44,552 bases of DNA from JBHPCZ01 sp042573625 (GCA_042573625.1 JBHPCZ010000017.1:1-44552); one strand, 5' to 3'; positions 31,934 to 41,169 are shown, numbered from the stretch's first letter. Translations and numbers: made by a program. Notes: generated by a model not told the origin, from the sequence alone.

Positions 31934-33058
31934 GTGATATTGTTCAAGTTAATGGGAACTTGTAATCACTGCGGAAACAGCGCCTTGACCATATCGGATG
32001 TCATCGGTTTTTGTGCCGGTTGTATCCGTGAGTATTTTGAAGAGATCAGTTCGGAAATCAAAAAGGTTCATAACCACAGCCGGCGGAGATACGGCCTCCC
32101 CGAGAATCCACCCCGTGCCGTCAATGGCGTTTCCTGCAATCTATGCGTGCATGAATGCCGAATACCTGAAGGCGAAACAGGCTTTTGTGGCCTTCGACGG
32201 TCAAAAGACGGGCGTATTCAAGGCGGCAGGCCTCACGAAGGAAACCTTTCACACTACTACGATTCCCTGCCGACAAACTGCGTCAGTGACTTTGTTTGCC
32301 CCGGTGGAACCGGCTGCGGGTATCCGAAATATGCGGTTAAAAACGGACCTGAGTACGGCCACAACAATCTGGCTGTTTTCTACCACGCGTGTACTTTTAA
32401 CTGTTTGTATTGTCAGAATTATCATTTCAAAACCAGAACATCTTCTTCAAAAAAGATATCGGCTGGGGAACTTGCCAATGCAGTGGACAAGAACACGACC
32501 TGCATCTGCTATTTTGGCGGCGATCCCACGCCTCAGCTTCTTCATGCCATTAAAGCATCAAAAATAGCAATGAATGCGGCAAAAAACCGCGTCCTGCGGA
32601 TATGCTGGGAAAGCAACGGTGCGATGCAGTCACCTTACCTGAATATGATTGCTGAATTGTCTCTTAGGTCCGGGGGGTGTATAAAGATCGACCTGAAGGC
32701 CTGGAACAAAGGAATCCACCAGACCCTTTGCGGCGTAACGAATGCAAAAACCATTGAGAATTTCAGGACACTTGCCGGGTTGACGAAAAAACGGCCGGAT
32801 CCACCGTTTCTCATTGCCAGCACGCTGCTTGTTCCCGGATATGTGGACACACCTGAAGTAGCAGAAATCGCCCGGTTTATTTCAGACCTGAGCCCTGATA
32901 TTCCGTACAGTCTTCTGGCCTTTTATCCGCAATTTTACCTCAACGATCTCCCCACCACCTCCAAGTCCCACGCGCTTCGCTGCAAAGCAGCCGCTGAAGA
33001 CGCCGGCCTTCAGCGAGTTCATATCGGCAATTTACATCTCTTGAGGGATGACGAGTGA
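31934..33058 (+). CDS. PflA-like radical SAM protein with N-terminal zinc ribbon
   Basis: This 374-aa protein starts with a zinc-ribbon pattern (C10/C13 and C27/C30), then a Cys block C68, C71, C75, C85 like that of the AmmeMemoRadiSam radical SAM enzyme. The radical SAM motif CTFNCLYC follows (C153, C157, C160). The C-terminal half has WESNGAM, IKIDLKAWN and LLAFYPQFYL as in the PflA-like group. The GTG 31934 start lacks a clear ribosome site; ATG 31952 keeps the zinc ribbon and is an alternative. Its partner and substrate are unknown. It has no export signal, unlike the 9041-10222 paralogue. Confidence 0.8.
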   Translation: MILFKLMGTCNHCGNSALTISDVIGFCAGCIREYFEEISSEIKKVHNHSRRRYGLPENPPRAVNGVSCNLCVHECRIPEGETGFCGLRRSKDGRIQGGRPHEGNLSHYYDSLPTNCVSDFVCPGGTGCGYPKYAVKNGPEYGHNNLAVFYHACTFNCLYCQNYHFKTRTSSSKKISAGELANAVDKNTTCICYFGGDPTPQLLHAIKASKIAMNAAKNRVLRICWESNGAMQSPYLNMIAELSLRSGGCIKIDLKAWNKGIHQTLCGVTNAKTIENFRTLAGLTKKRPDPPFLIASTLLVPGYVDTPEVAEIARFISDLSPDIPYSLLAFYPQFYLNDLPTTSKSHALRCKAAAEDAGLQRVHIGNLHLLRDDE

Positions 33059-33112
33059 GTCTCCTCCCGCATAACGGGGGCATCGCCCACGGTCTTGAAA
33101 CCGCCACTATTT

Positions 33113-33358
33113 TATAGTTGCCGAATATCCAATATCCAACAAGGAATGTCGAAAGATGAAGTGTTCTCTTTTCCGCCTTTGTAACATGGCGACGCCAAAT
33201 CTCACGGGAAATCCAATCCGAAGATAAACACGCTGTTTTCCTTCTATATTCGACATTGGATATTCAATATTGAAAACACCGGTTGAATGATTCCAAACGT
33301 ATCGGGGCACCCCGGATCGGTAAAACCTCTTCGGGTTCTCCGCCAGAGGCGGAAGGTT
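33113..33358 (-). repeat. Dispersed repeat family B, copy 2
   Basis: Read on the minus strand this repeats the 4926-5173 unit: a CCGCC...GGCGG palindrome, ATCCGGGGTGCCCCGATACG, CATTCAACCGGTGTTTTCAA, and a right end with ACATTCCTTGTTGGATATTGG. It fills most of the gap 33059-33395, which contains no gene. Confidence 0.8.
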
Positions 33359-33395
33359 TAGGGTAAAACAAATACAATTTTTCAAAGGTATGCTT

Positions 33396-34199
33396 TCAGG
33401 GAAACATCTGGGCGTATTGATATGGGATGTAGTTGCCGCGCTGATTGATTTCGGGAAATTCCATGTCTGCGTGGATTTCACCGTACAGCACTTTTAAGAT
33501 TTCGGTGATATCCTTGTCACCGGACCAGATGGTTTTGGGCTCGTTATCCCTCGCAGCCCTGGTGAAACAATTCGCCACAAAGTGAACGTCCCTGGTGCTG
33601 GGGGGAGCTGAAGTTGTTCGGCGAAAGTAGTCTTCACAAAATGATACAATCTTCGCATACAAAGGGTCTTCTTTATAGTCAAAAACCTGCCCGCTGAGTT
33701 TGAGTGTTTCAATGAGCATGTCAACATTTTCAATATAATTTTTTTGGTGTTTCCAAATTTTTTCAATCCATTTAATTCTATGGTCGGAACGACCATGGTA
33801 AGAGGCAAAAAAGTTTTCCAGCCCCCTCTTCTGTTCATTATAGATGTCTTCGGATATGGCTATAATTTGAGAATAGACGATCTCTTCGAGCACCTTGAGG
33901 AACTCTTTCAATTCATTATATAGTATGGGGAGGTACTCTCTGTACTCCCGGTTTTTAACCCGTTTGATGAAACCGATGTAATTGAAAAGCTGGTCTATCT
34001 GACCGGATCTGATGTAGCCTGGATATCGCTGAGTCTGATGATGAGATGATTGCGTCTTTCGAGGATCGTCTATTTGCGGTACGGGCAGATCCGGTGGCAG
34101 GGAAGCAGCGAATATGTTTGAATCGACGATATTCTCAAATGTATTGTTTTCAAGTACCGATTTTAAAGAGTAAGGATATCGTTCTGTGTCTTCTGCCAA
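33396..34199 (-). CDS. Unknown protein, possibly PIN-like
   Basis: This 267-aa protein starts at TTG 34199 behind GGAGGG. I do not recognise a family with certainty. Near the start it has FENIVDSNIFAAS, and near the end it has TRDVHFVANCF followed by TIWSGDKDITEIL. A short Asp-containing strand at the N-terminus and a D...SGDKDI block late in the protein is the usual pattern of PIN-fold nucleases, so a divergent RNase is possible (inference). The middle (about residues 75-190) is a charged helical region. No antitoxin-like small gene is adjacent. Repeat family B begins 38 bp beyond its stop. Confidence 0.6.
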   Translation of the reverse strand: MAEDTERYPYSLKSVLENNTFENIVDSNIFAASLPPDLPVPQIDDPRKTQSSHHQTQRYPGYIRSGQIDQLFNYIGFIKRVKNREYREYLPILYNELKEFLKVLEEIVYSQIIAISEDIYNEQKRGLENFFASYHGRSDHRIKWIEKIWKHQKNYIENVDMLIETLKLSGQVFDYKEDPLYAKIVSFCEDYFRRTTSAPPSTRDVHFVANCFTRAARDNEPKTIWSGDKDITEILKVLYGEIHADMEFPEINQRGNYIPYQYAQMFP

Positions 34200-34277
34200 T
34201 CTGCTCCCTCCTTCTCTGAATATGATATTTTTATCTCATAACATATCTTAATGATTCTATCACAGGATTTTTTCCTT

Positions 34278-35183
34278 TCATTGACTTGTTTCCTGCTGAA
34301 TTCCCTGTCGCACCCATCCAAGACCGATACGGCCCCACAGATGATACAAGAAAAGCGCAAGCGAAACCGTTTCCTCTATAAGGGGTGTGAGATAGCAGAG
34401 TTTGATTAATTTCGAATAAAGCTCATGGATATCGTCGGCATCGACAAAGATTTGATCATCTTTATAACCAAAGCCCCATCTGCGCGCAATTTTCCGGGCT
34501 GCCCGCTCTCCCTCCCGCATGGTAATCACGGCATTGAAAGGACCAACGGGTTTAAACGGCTCGGTCGTAAAATTGGAAAGGGCATTGACTGCCGCATTGA
34601 CGAGACCTGAACGCCACGAATCCGCATCAAAGTTTTCCGGTCCCGGACTTTTATCGATAGGGTAAACATGAATCATCCTGATCGCCGCCCGAGCCTGTTC
34701 GCAAGCAACCGGACAGCCGGAAAAGAAGATGGGTTTGAGTCGGTAGGGTGAAAGAGATGCGGAGAAAAGCGCCACCTCAGACATCGGCTTCCCGTTCACT
34801 TCCAGCCGCCGAAGGCGTGATGTGAGGGTATGGGCCAGAAAACCTTCTGTTCCGGAGGCAGCATGCATGCCCAGAAACAGTATTGCTTCGGTATCTTCAG
34901 GATCACCGATGCCGGGCACCGGTCCGCGCCGGTAACCGGAGATAACCTTCGCCCGCGGATCAATTCGTTCTGGAAGGATGTTGTACCCGGTGCGGTGGAA
35001 GTCTTTGATGATGATGCGTTCAACACCGGCGTCAAACAATCCTTTGACGACTTCATTTACATCTTGTGTCATTCCAATACATGCCTGACGCCATTCTTTG
35101 GTCATAAAGGATGAAGACCGATAGCTCCAGCAACAGGAACTCCCTTCAATATCTGAAATAATGAGTATGCTTTTATAATTCAT
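34278..35183 (-). CDS. M55 family D-aminopeptidase (DppA-like)
   Basis: This 301-aa protein begins with ILIISDIEGSS, where the DxEG motif binds metal in the DppA family. It has KDFHRTGYN, FLGMHAASGTEGFLAHT and the long C-terminal domain with VITMREGERAARKIA. DppA-type enzymes are ring-shaped zinc D-aminopeptidases that recycle D-amino acid peptides from the cell wall. It is a single gene with no transporter beside it. The next upstream gene is a cold-shock gene read in the other direction. Confidence 0.85.
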   Translation of the reverse strand: MNYKSILIISDIEGSSCCWSYRSSSFMTKEWRQACIGMTQDVNEVVKGLFDAGVERIIIKDFHRTGYNILPERIDPRAKVISGYRRGPVPGIGDPEDTEAILFLGMHAASGTEGFLAHTLTSRLRRLEVNGKPMSEVALFSASLSPYRLKPIFFSGCPVACEQARAAIRMIHVYPIDKSPGPENFDADSWRSGLVNAAVNALSNFTTEPFKPVGPFNAVITMREGERAARKIARRWGFGYKDDQIFVDADDIHELYSKLIKLCYLTPLIEETVSLALFLYHLWGRIGLGWVRQGIQQETSQ

Positions 35184-35610
35184 GTCATATCATGCTGAAA
35201 ACAATAGCGGTTGTCAAAAGGCTTCACTATGAAGGTTTTATACCAGTTCTAATGATTATTCTAAATAAAGGAAAAGAGGCAAGATTTAAATCACAGAGCT
35301 GTTTTATACTTTAATTGGCAACAGCGGATATCACACAAAACCAGGGGAGTATCTGTCCATGGGTCTTTAATGTATTGGACTAGAGGCAACGGAAAGTCGG
35401 TGGCTTGCTGTATCTGACTGTGAACATCCGTTTATAAAAAAAAATGTATAATTAGCTTGATTTTCTTAAAAAATATATTATCATTGACGCAATCAATAAA
35501 GATCCGTTCTTAATTGGCGGACCGGTTTCGTGCTGAAGGAAAGATCCATTTGTCAAATTGACAACCTGAAGTCTGGAACTATGAGAATTTTTTGAAAGGA
35601 GGTTGTCAAT

Positions 35611-35811
35611 ATGGCAGAAGGAATTGTAAAATGGTTTAACGGCAGCAAAGGCTATGGCTTCATTGAACAGGAAGATGGGCCGGATGTATTTGTTCATCAC
35701 TCAGGAATCAATGCAACCGGGTTCAAAACGCTTGATGAAGGCGACCGGGTTACCTTTGACATCGAGGAAGGCCAGAAAGGTCCTGCCGCAACAAATGTCA
35801 CTGTGATTTAG
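35611..35811 (+). CDS. csp: Cold-shock domain protein
   Basis: This 66-aa CspA-family protein has both RNA-binding motifs (KGYGFIE and VFVHHS) and normal length. It binds single-stranded RNA and DNA. A perfect AAAGGAGG lies before the ATG, preceded by an AT-rich leader of more than 100 nt, typical for cold-shock genes. The gap 35184-35610 contains no other gene; a TTGATT...TATCAT pair near 35459-35486 is a weak promoter candidate. A strong hairpin terminator follows directly. Confidence 0.95.
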   Translation: MAEGIVKWFNGSKGYGFIEQEDGPDVFVHHSGINATGFKTLDEGDRVTFDIEEGQKGPAATNVTVI

Positions 35812-35831
35812 ATTGTTATCTCTGAACTAAC

Positions 35832-35874
35832 AAAAGGGCATTCCAACACATTTTATTGGAATGCCCTTTTTCTT
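35832..35874. terminator. Bidirectional terminator between csp and the SDR gene
   Basis: AAAAGGGCATTCCAA (35832-35846) and its exact complement TTGGAATGCCCTTTT (35856-35870) form a 15-bp stem. T-rich tails on both strands suit the two convergent genes. Confidence 0.9.
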
Positions 35875-35893
35875 TTGACAAAATACCACTGGG

Positions 35894-36652
35894 TCATCCA
35901 TCACGATTTACGGCAAACGGCGCCCAGGTTTGACATACCGGCATCACCTCAAGGCGATTGATATTGATATGAGGCGGCAGGCTGGCAACCCAGTAAATCA
36001 TTTCCGCGATGTCCACTGGAGTTAACGGTTGCGTACCGTCGTATACCTTGGCCGCTTTTTTCGTATCTCCCTTAAACCGAACAACTGAAAACTCGGATTC
36101 CGCCAAACCGGGTTCGATATTCGTCACCCGTATGGCAGTCCCGTAAAGATCCGAGCGCAAATTGCGGGAGAACTGTTTCACAAAAGCCTTGGAAGCCCCA
36201 TATACATTTCCTCCCGGGTAAGGCCAGTCACCGGCGATAGAACCGATATTTATAATATGCCCCTGATTTCGCGCGACCATGCCCGGAAGTGCCGCGCGTG
36301 TACAGTACATCAGTCCCTTGACATTGGTGTCAATCATTGTATCCCAGTCCGAGATGTCTGATTCATGGGCCGGTTCAAGGCCCAATGCAAGGCCGGCGTT
36401 ATTCACGAGGACGTCAATCTCAGAAAAATTGTCGGGCAGATTTGACAGTTCGGTTATTACCGCATCCTGATCGCGGACGTCCAACGTGATGATATGAACG
36501 GATGTTTCTTTCCCCAGTTCCTCTTGTAAAGCTTTTAAACGTTCATTGCGCCTGGCGGCCAAAATGAGCTTCCAGCCTTCTTTAGCAAAACGTCGGGCGC
36601 ATGCTTCACCAAAACCGGACGATGCGCCCGTTATGAGTACGATTCCACCCAT
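35894..36652 (-). CDS. ydfG: NADP-dependent 3-hydroxy acid dehydrogenase, YdfG type
   Basis: From ATG 36652, which follows GAAAGGAG, this is a 252-aa short-chain dehydrogenase; the frame is open to 36688. The N-terminus has TGASSGFG, then NNAGLALG, the catalytic YGASK and the tail TLPPH/NINRLEVMPV-like end. The sequence follows Escherichia coli YdfG closely (EPAH, SDWDTMIDTNVKGL, AWPYPGGNVYGAS-like blocks), which oxidises 3-hydroxy acids and serine with NADP and reduces malonic semialdehyde. It stands alone between a terminator and a repeat element. Confidence 0.88.
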   Translation of the reverse strand: MGGIVLITGASSGFGEACARRFAKEGWKLILAARRNERLKALQEELGKETSVHIITLDVRDQDAVITELSNLPDNFSEIDVLVNNAGLALGLEPAHESDISDWDTMIDTNVKGLMYCTRAALPGMVARNQGHIINIGSIAGDWPYPGGNVYGASKAFVKQFSRNLRSDLYGTAIRVTNIEPGLAESEFSVVRFKGDTKKAAKVYDGTQPLTPVDIAEMIYWVASLPPHININRLEVMPVCQTWAPFAVNRDG

Positions 36653-36729
36653 GCCCACTCTCCTTTCAATTGTTTTGTCCAAATCCAACCTTATACCGCT
36701 CTTTCCACCTTACAAAAAAGACGGGCTTT

Positions 36730-36955
36730 CGAATATCCAATTTCGAACAAGGAATGTCCAATGATGAGGTGTTCTCTTCTCTACCTTTTGGTATATGGTA
36801 GCACCAAATTCCACAAAAAATCCAACCCGGCGGCAAACCGGCCGTTTTCCTTCTATATTCGATATTCAATACACCGGTTGAATGATGCCGCTCTGATCGG
36901 GGCACCCCGGATCGGTCGAACCCCTCCGGGTCCTCCGCCAGGCGGAGGATTTAAA
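36730..36955 (-). repeat. Dispersed repeat family B, copy 3
   Basis: On the minus strand it starts with the CCTCCGCCTGGCGGAGG palindrome (about 36933-36949), then CGATCCGGGGTGCCCCGATC. It shares CATTCAACCGGTG and ends at ACATTCCTTGTTCGAAATTG. It is slightly shorter than copies 1 and 2, and the inner third is more diverged. Confidence 0.8.
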
Positions 36956-36966
36956 GCACAACCAGA

Positions 36967-37500
36967 CTAAGAGATATCATCGGGCATGCCCTTCATCCGT
37001 TCTATAGCTTCAGCAACCAATTCCTGGTGACGGTAATTGTTCGCATCTTCCGCCAGCGCTTTTTCTCCCCAGTGCAAAGCTTTTGAATAATCTTTTTTCT
37101 GCCGATAGTTTTCAGCAATGGCATATAGCACATGCTTTAAGGGCGCGTTTCTGACTTTCGATGGAAAATCAAGTACTTTTTTAAAATCAGCAACCGCGAG
37201 GTCGTGCTTCTTTTTAACCGTGTAGCAGCTTCCTCGTCCGATCAGACTCTCTTCGTCGTACTGTTCCACAGTCAAAGCGCGTGTATATAACACGATTGCA
37301 TCATCGATACGCCCTTCGATCTCCGAAATTTTACCCAAGTAAAAATACGGGTTGTCACCATCCTCGTGACGATAAACAGGGTTTATCGCAATAACCTTTT
37401 CAAATGCCCGCACGGCCCCAACCCCGTCGGGTTCGTTGAAACATCTCAATCCTTCATTAAACCAATCGGCCACAGAGAGTTCTGTTTGGTTTTTATTCAT
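36967..37500 (-). CDS. Tetratricopeptide repeat protein
   Basis: This 177-aa protein has about four TPR units (residues 10-160) with the usual pattern of small, large and Pro residues (GAVRAFEKVIAINP, DAIVLYTRALTV, LAVADFKKVLDF, KALHWGEKALAEDANN). There is no signal peptide or membrane segment. TPR proteins mediate protein contacts; the partner cannot be told from the neighbours. The stop is 10 bp from repeat family B copy 3. Confidence 0.8.
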   Translation of the reverse strand: MNKNQTELSVADWFNEGLRCFNEPDGVGAVRAFEKVIAINPVYRHEDGDNPYFYLGKISEIEGRIDDAIVLYTRALTVEQYDEESLIGRGSCYTVKKKHDLAVADFKKVLDFPSKVRNAPLKHVLYAIAENYRQKKDYSKALHWGEKALAEDANNYRHQELVAEAIERMKGMPDDIS

Positions 37501-37545
37501 GGTTTTTACCTTTGCAAGATTTTTAATTTAAATGCAATGCTGCAT

Positions 37546-38496
37546 TTAAACATGATTGCGCAACTTCAGTGCAATCGGGTGAGGATTCAAATAGACCTGC
37601 TGGGCCAGGTAAGGTTGTTTGTATTTCCGCACATAATGATTGAGCAGCGTGACCGGCACGATCAGGGGGACATGTTCCTGTCTATACTGGCCAACGATCT
37701 CAAGCAGTTCCTGCTTCTCATCAGCTGACAAATCCCTTTTGAAGTATCCCATGATGTGTTGCAGAACGTTTACATTTTTCTTCTGAGTGGTTTTCAGTCT
37801 CAACGCTTCCATCAATAGGGTTTCGTACTGTTCAAACAGTTCTTTCACGGGGATGGTTTTGCCTCCGGCAACCAGTTTGCCCATCAACCGGGAATGATTG
37901 GGGCTGTGTGACATCATCAAGAGTTTGTGCCGGGTATGAAAATTGACCAGATTTCCCATGCTTTTTCTTTGCGAAAGGGCTTCCCGCCATCGTTTTAACG
38001 TAAAAATCTGCTCGATGAACATCTCCCTGAGCTTGGCATCATGCAAGCGGCCGTCCTCTTCCACCGGGATCAGTGGGAAATGTTGCGTGAATGTTCGGGC
38101 AAATATGCCCTGTCCTTTTTTTTTGGGCATTCCTTTGAAATTTTTAACCGGAACATTAAACAGACCGCTGCTGGGCGAGTTTTTTTTGAAAACAAACCCG
38201 CACAGGTTTTCTTTTTCCAGTGCTTTGACCCTTTTCCGTGCCCATTCGGTCATCCGTTGGGTATGATCGATATTGGTTTTTGAAGTGACCAGGTTGGGGT
38301 TGTCCGGATCCCCCACGAGGCGCAATGTCTCCCTGGGAACACCCATCCCGCATTCCACCTCGGGGCATACCGGAACATATTCAACATACTGCCCAAGTAT
38401 GTCCGTCAGATAACGGTCCCTCGAATGTCCTCCGTTCCAACGAACGTTTTCTCCCATCAGGCAGGCGCTGATTCCGATTTTGATCCGGTTTTCCAT
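37546..38496 (-). CDS. DUF523 and DUF1722 domain protein (YbgA-like)
   Basis: This 316-aa protein fuses an N-terminal DUF523 domain (about residues 5-150; ISACLMGENVRW, VCPEVECGMG, GFVFKKNSPSSG) to a C-terminal DUF1722 domain (about 190-305; KHKLLMMSHSP, LLEIVGQYR, LNHYVRKY). The cysteines in the first domain are kept. Homologues often neighbour photolyase genes, but none is here. The biochemical role is not settled to my knowledge. It is the upstream neighbour of the TPR gene on the same strand, 45 bp apart. Confidence 0.9.
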   Translation of the reverse strand: MENRIKIGISACLMGENVRWNGGHSRDRYLTDILGQYVEYVPVCPEVECGMGVPRETLRLVGDPDNPNLVTSKTNIDHTQRMTEWARKRVKALEKENLCGFVFKKNSPSSGLFNVPVKNFKGMPKKKGQGIFARTFTQHFPLIPVEEDGRLHDAKLREMFIEQIFTLKRWREALSQRKSMGNLVNFHTRHKLLMMSHSPNHSRLMGKLVAGGKTIPVKELFEQYETLLMEALRLKTTQKKNVNVLQHIMGYFKRDLSADEKQELLEIVGQYRQEHVPLIVPVTLLNHYVRKYKQPYLAQQVYLNPHPIALKLRNHV

Positions 38497-38807
38497 TTAA
38501 GGCTCCTCGGTTCGAAAAATTATAAAAAACTCTTTTTTAATACATTGTTTTTAAAGAAAATGGTAACACCATTTGAAACCACTTAAAATTCATCAATGAA
38601 AAATACCCGATCATCTTATCATATTTTGAGGAGGACTATGGTCACATTGGGTATAAAGGCCGGGAGTCTATCCAGGGGGTGAGCCTATCCTTCAGCGTCA
38701 GGCGACTAGAATCCTTGTTGAGACTTTCCCGGAAACCCGATCCGCCGGACTGGGCTGCGCACTTCAGCCAGCAATAGGGATATTGTATCGTTAAACAAAT
38801 GCCCTAT

Positions 38808-39040
38808 TTAGACGGATCCGGCAAAAAGTTCAGGTTGATAAGCAGCTCCTTTTTTCCAAATGCTGTATATTACCGCCAGAATCTTACGCTGGGTGTTGAG
38901 TCTGGCGTGTTTCCGGTTATGGGTGCGTTGTAACGAATCCAAATAAAAGCGTTTGACCTCATTGTCGCCTTTCATTGCAGCCATAAAAGCCCGATAGCTT
39001 AATGCCTTTAGCTCGCCGATGCCGGATGGATCGATGCGTC
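38808..39040 (-). pseudogene. Truncated IS110-family transposase C-terminus
   Basis: A minus-strand frame of about 77 codons ends at TAA 38808 and reads SYRAFMAAMKGDNEVKRFY, then KHARLNTQRKILAVIYSIWK. This matches the C-terminal end of IS110-type transposases (a region following the catalytic serine domain). It has no start and runs into the creC stop region, so it is a remnant. The gap 38497-38807 downstream of it holds no further gene; a 14-codon frame at 38638 with a good ribosome site is too short to support. Confidence 0.65.
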
Positions 39041-40462
39041 TCAGAGAATCAATGTTGCGCGCACGCCTTTTTCAGTAAGGGTTTCCAATTTTATCTCCCC
39101 GCTGTGAAGTATCGTCACTTCTTTAACAAAATTTAACCCCAGGCCGGTGCTTTTTTCCCCGCTGTCCGGTCTTTGAAGGGAGAAGAACCGATCAAATATT
39201 TTCTCTTTCGCATAGTCTGGGATTCCAGGGCCCTCGTCATCTACGGTTAGTTTGATTCTTTTTCCATCAGATTGGCCGTTTAATATGATCTGGCCGTGCT
39301 CGGGGCTGAAATCGATGGCATTTTGTAAAAGATTGCCGATGGCCTGGTGGAGCAGGAAAGAATCTCCGCTGACCATAATATCGTCTCGAATCTGAACCAC
39401 CACCTTCAGATTTTTCTTTGAGATCATCGGTTGCTTGCTTTCGAGTACGGCTTTTAGCAAAGAATGAAATGAAAACCGCTCAATTCTCGGGAGGATTTTC
39501 ATGTTTTCCAGTGCGGATAATTCAAGCAGCCGGTCTACGATATGCTGAATCCGATTGGCTTCGTTGCGAATGTTGGATAAAAACCGGGCGCGCTGCTCGG
39601 GCTGCATTCTTTCTTCCAGCAATTCCGCCGCCCCGCGGATGGCAGACAGCGGGCTTTTGATTTCATGGGTCAGTGTCTGTATATATTGTTCCACATATTT
39701 TTTTCCTTCCAACGCCTCCTGCATTTTCTTGAGTGCGTTACCCATATCACCGATTTCAGTACGGTCTAGCTCGGGGAATACTACGCGTTTGCCTTCTCGA
39801 ATATCATTGGCATACTGTGTAAGTCGCTTAATGGGGCGGGTAATCCATACGGATGCCAAAAAGCTGAGAAGCGCGGCAGCAAACACTGAAAGGAGTCCGA
39901 CTCTGGAAATTCGAGGTTTGGCGCCCTTGAGAAAATTGTTGATGTTTGTGGTCGGTTTGCCAACCGTCAGGACACCCGCGATGTTTCCCCTGACCATCAC
40001 GGGTGCTGCCACGTAGAGCACCGATGAGGTCAGGTCTTCCGGATCCTTTAAACTGGTTCGGGCGCCGTACTCGCCGTTTAATGTTAAGTGTACGTCTCTC
40101 CATTTTGCGTAGCTCAACCCCACATTTTTCCTGTTTTCGGAATCGAAAAGTATAATTCCTTTTTTATCGGTGATGTATATCCGCATGTCCACATGGGTTT
40201 TGACGAGGTCGTATATCTTGGCAGACACAGAACGTGAGTAAACTTTTTCAAATGCGGTAAAAAGTTTTTCCGGATCGAATTGATCCGCCTCCATTTCAAG
40301 AGCGACAATTTCTGCCATTATATTGGCCTGATCCACCAGCGGATCTTCAACACCTTCAACATAACGGGTGCGAAGATTTTCCATGATCCAATCGATCGGG
40401 TAGTAAAAACAGACCGCGAAAATTAAAATATAGCAGAAAAAAATGCGGGTTCCCAGTTTCAT
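39041..40462 (-). CDS. creC: CreC-like sensor histidine kinase
   Basis: This 473-aa kinase has two membrane helices (about residues 7-26 and 186-207) flanking a periplasmic sensor domain with VYITDKKG-like and SSVLYVAAP blocks. A HAMP segment follows, then a HisKA domain with phosphoacceptor H266 in THEIKSPLSAIRGAAE, and a HATPase domain (DEGPGIPDYA, STGLGLNFV). The sensor domain lines up along its length with Escherichia coli CreC (YGAR, SSVMYVAAP, WRDV/WNDV). The gene overlaps creB by 4 bp. Here it lies next to an exosortase locus rather than creA or creD, so a role in that system is inferred. Confidence 0.87.
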   Translation of the reverse strand: MKLGTRIFFCYILIFAVCFYYPIDWIMENLRTRYVEGVEDPLVDQANIMAEIVALEMEADQFDPEKLFTAFEKVYSRSVSAKIYDLVKTHVDMRIYITDKKGIILFDSENRKNVGLSYAKWRDVHLTLNGEYGARTSLKDPEDLTSSVLYVAAPVMVRGNIAGVLTVGKPTTNINNFLKGAKPRISRVGLLSVFAAALLSFLASVWITRPIKRLTQYANDIREGKRVVFPELDRTEIGDMGNALKKMQEALEGKKYVEQYIQTLTHEIKSPLSAIRGAAELLEERMQPEQRARFLSNIRNEANRIQHIVDRLLELSALENMKILPRIERFSFHSLLKAVLESKQPMISKKNLKVVVQIRDDIMVSGDSFLLHQAIGNLLQNAIDFSPEHGQIILNGQSDGKRIKLTVDDEGPGIPDYAKEKIFDRFFSLQRPDSGEKSTGLGLNFVKEVTILHSGEIKLETLTEKGVRATLIL

Positions 40463-41154
40463 AGATCCTCTTTCAGTGAATATCCCATACCCCGGTGTGT
40501 AATAAAGGGGTCGATATCCGGTTTGATGGTTTTCAACTTGGCGCGCAGGTTTTTTATATGGGCATCCACCGTGCGGTCCATGCTGGTCTCTGGTTCATCC
40601 CACACCAGATCCATGAGTTGATCGCGGGAATAGACATGCCCCGGTCTATGGACAAACGTATTCAGGATCTTGTACTCATAATGGGAAAGATCCAGGATTT
40701 TGTCAAAATAGGATATCCGGCGCTTTGATTCATTTATTTTAAAGGCTGGAGAGGGGGCAGACATCGGGGTCTGCTGTGTGCGGCGAAGTATTGCCTTGAC
40801 TCTTGCGCACAGCTCTCTGGGGCTGAAAGGCTTTGTTACATAGTCATCCGCACCGATTTCAAGTCCGACAACCCGATCAATTTCATCCGTCCTTGCCGTA
40901 AGAAAAATAACGGGGGTGCTATGAGTTTTTCTGATTTCCTTGCATAATTCAAGCCCATTGATGTCCGGTAGTCCGATATCCAGTATGAGCAGGTCAATCG
41001 GATTTTTGGCCAACATCGGGATGACCGATATTCCGGATGTCAGGCATATTGTTTCAAACCCGTCGGTTTCAAGCGCATACTGGATCGTATCCATAATGGC
41101 GGGTTCGTCTTCTACAATCAGGATCTTCGGTTTCATGATTTCTCTCTTTGTCAT
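40459..41154 (-). CDS. creB: CreB-like response regulator
   Basis: This 231-aa OmpR/PhoB-class regulator has a receiver domain with acidic pocket EDE (about 15-17), phosphoacceptor D59 in LLILDIGLPD and K108, and a winged-helix DNA-binding domain ending THRGMGYSLKEDL. Blocks such as VGLEIGADDYVTKPFSPRELCARV are close to CreB. ATG 41154 or 41136 may be the start; both have weak ribosome sites. It partners CreC. A 340-bp repeat separates it from the exosortase gene upstream on the same strand. Confidence 0.88.
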   Translation of the reverse strand: MTKREIMKPKILIVEDEPAIMDTIQYALETDGFETICLTSGISVIPMLAKNPIDLLILDIGLPDINGLELCKEIRKTHSTPVIFLTARTDEIDRVVGLEIGADDYVTKPFSPRELCARVKAILRRTQQTPMSAPSPAFKINESKRRISYFDKILDLSHYEYKILNTFVHRPGHVYSRDQLMDLVWDEPETSMDRTVDAHIKNLRAKLKTIKPDIDPFITHRGMGYSLKEDL

Positions 41155-41169
41155 TGAAAAAATTAAGGT

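Noticed and set aside
34425..34610. Small forward frame opposite the D-aminopeptidase gene
   Set aside because: It is a shadow with no ribosome site.
38638..38682. 14-codon frame behind a strong AGGAGG
   Set aside because: It is too short, has no recognisable peptide character, and lies in the debris beside the transposase remnant.
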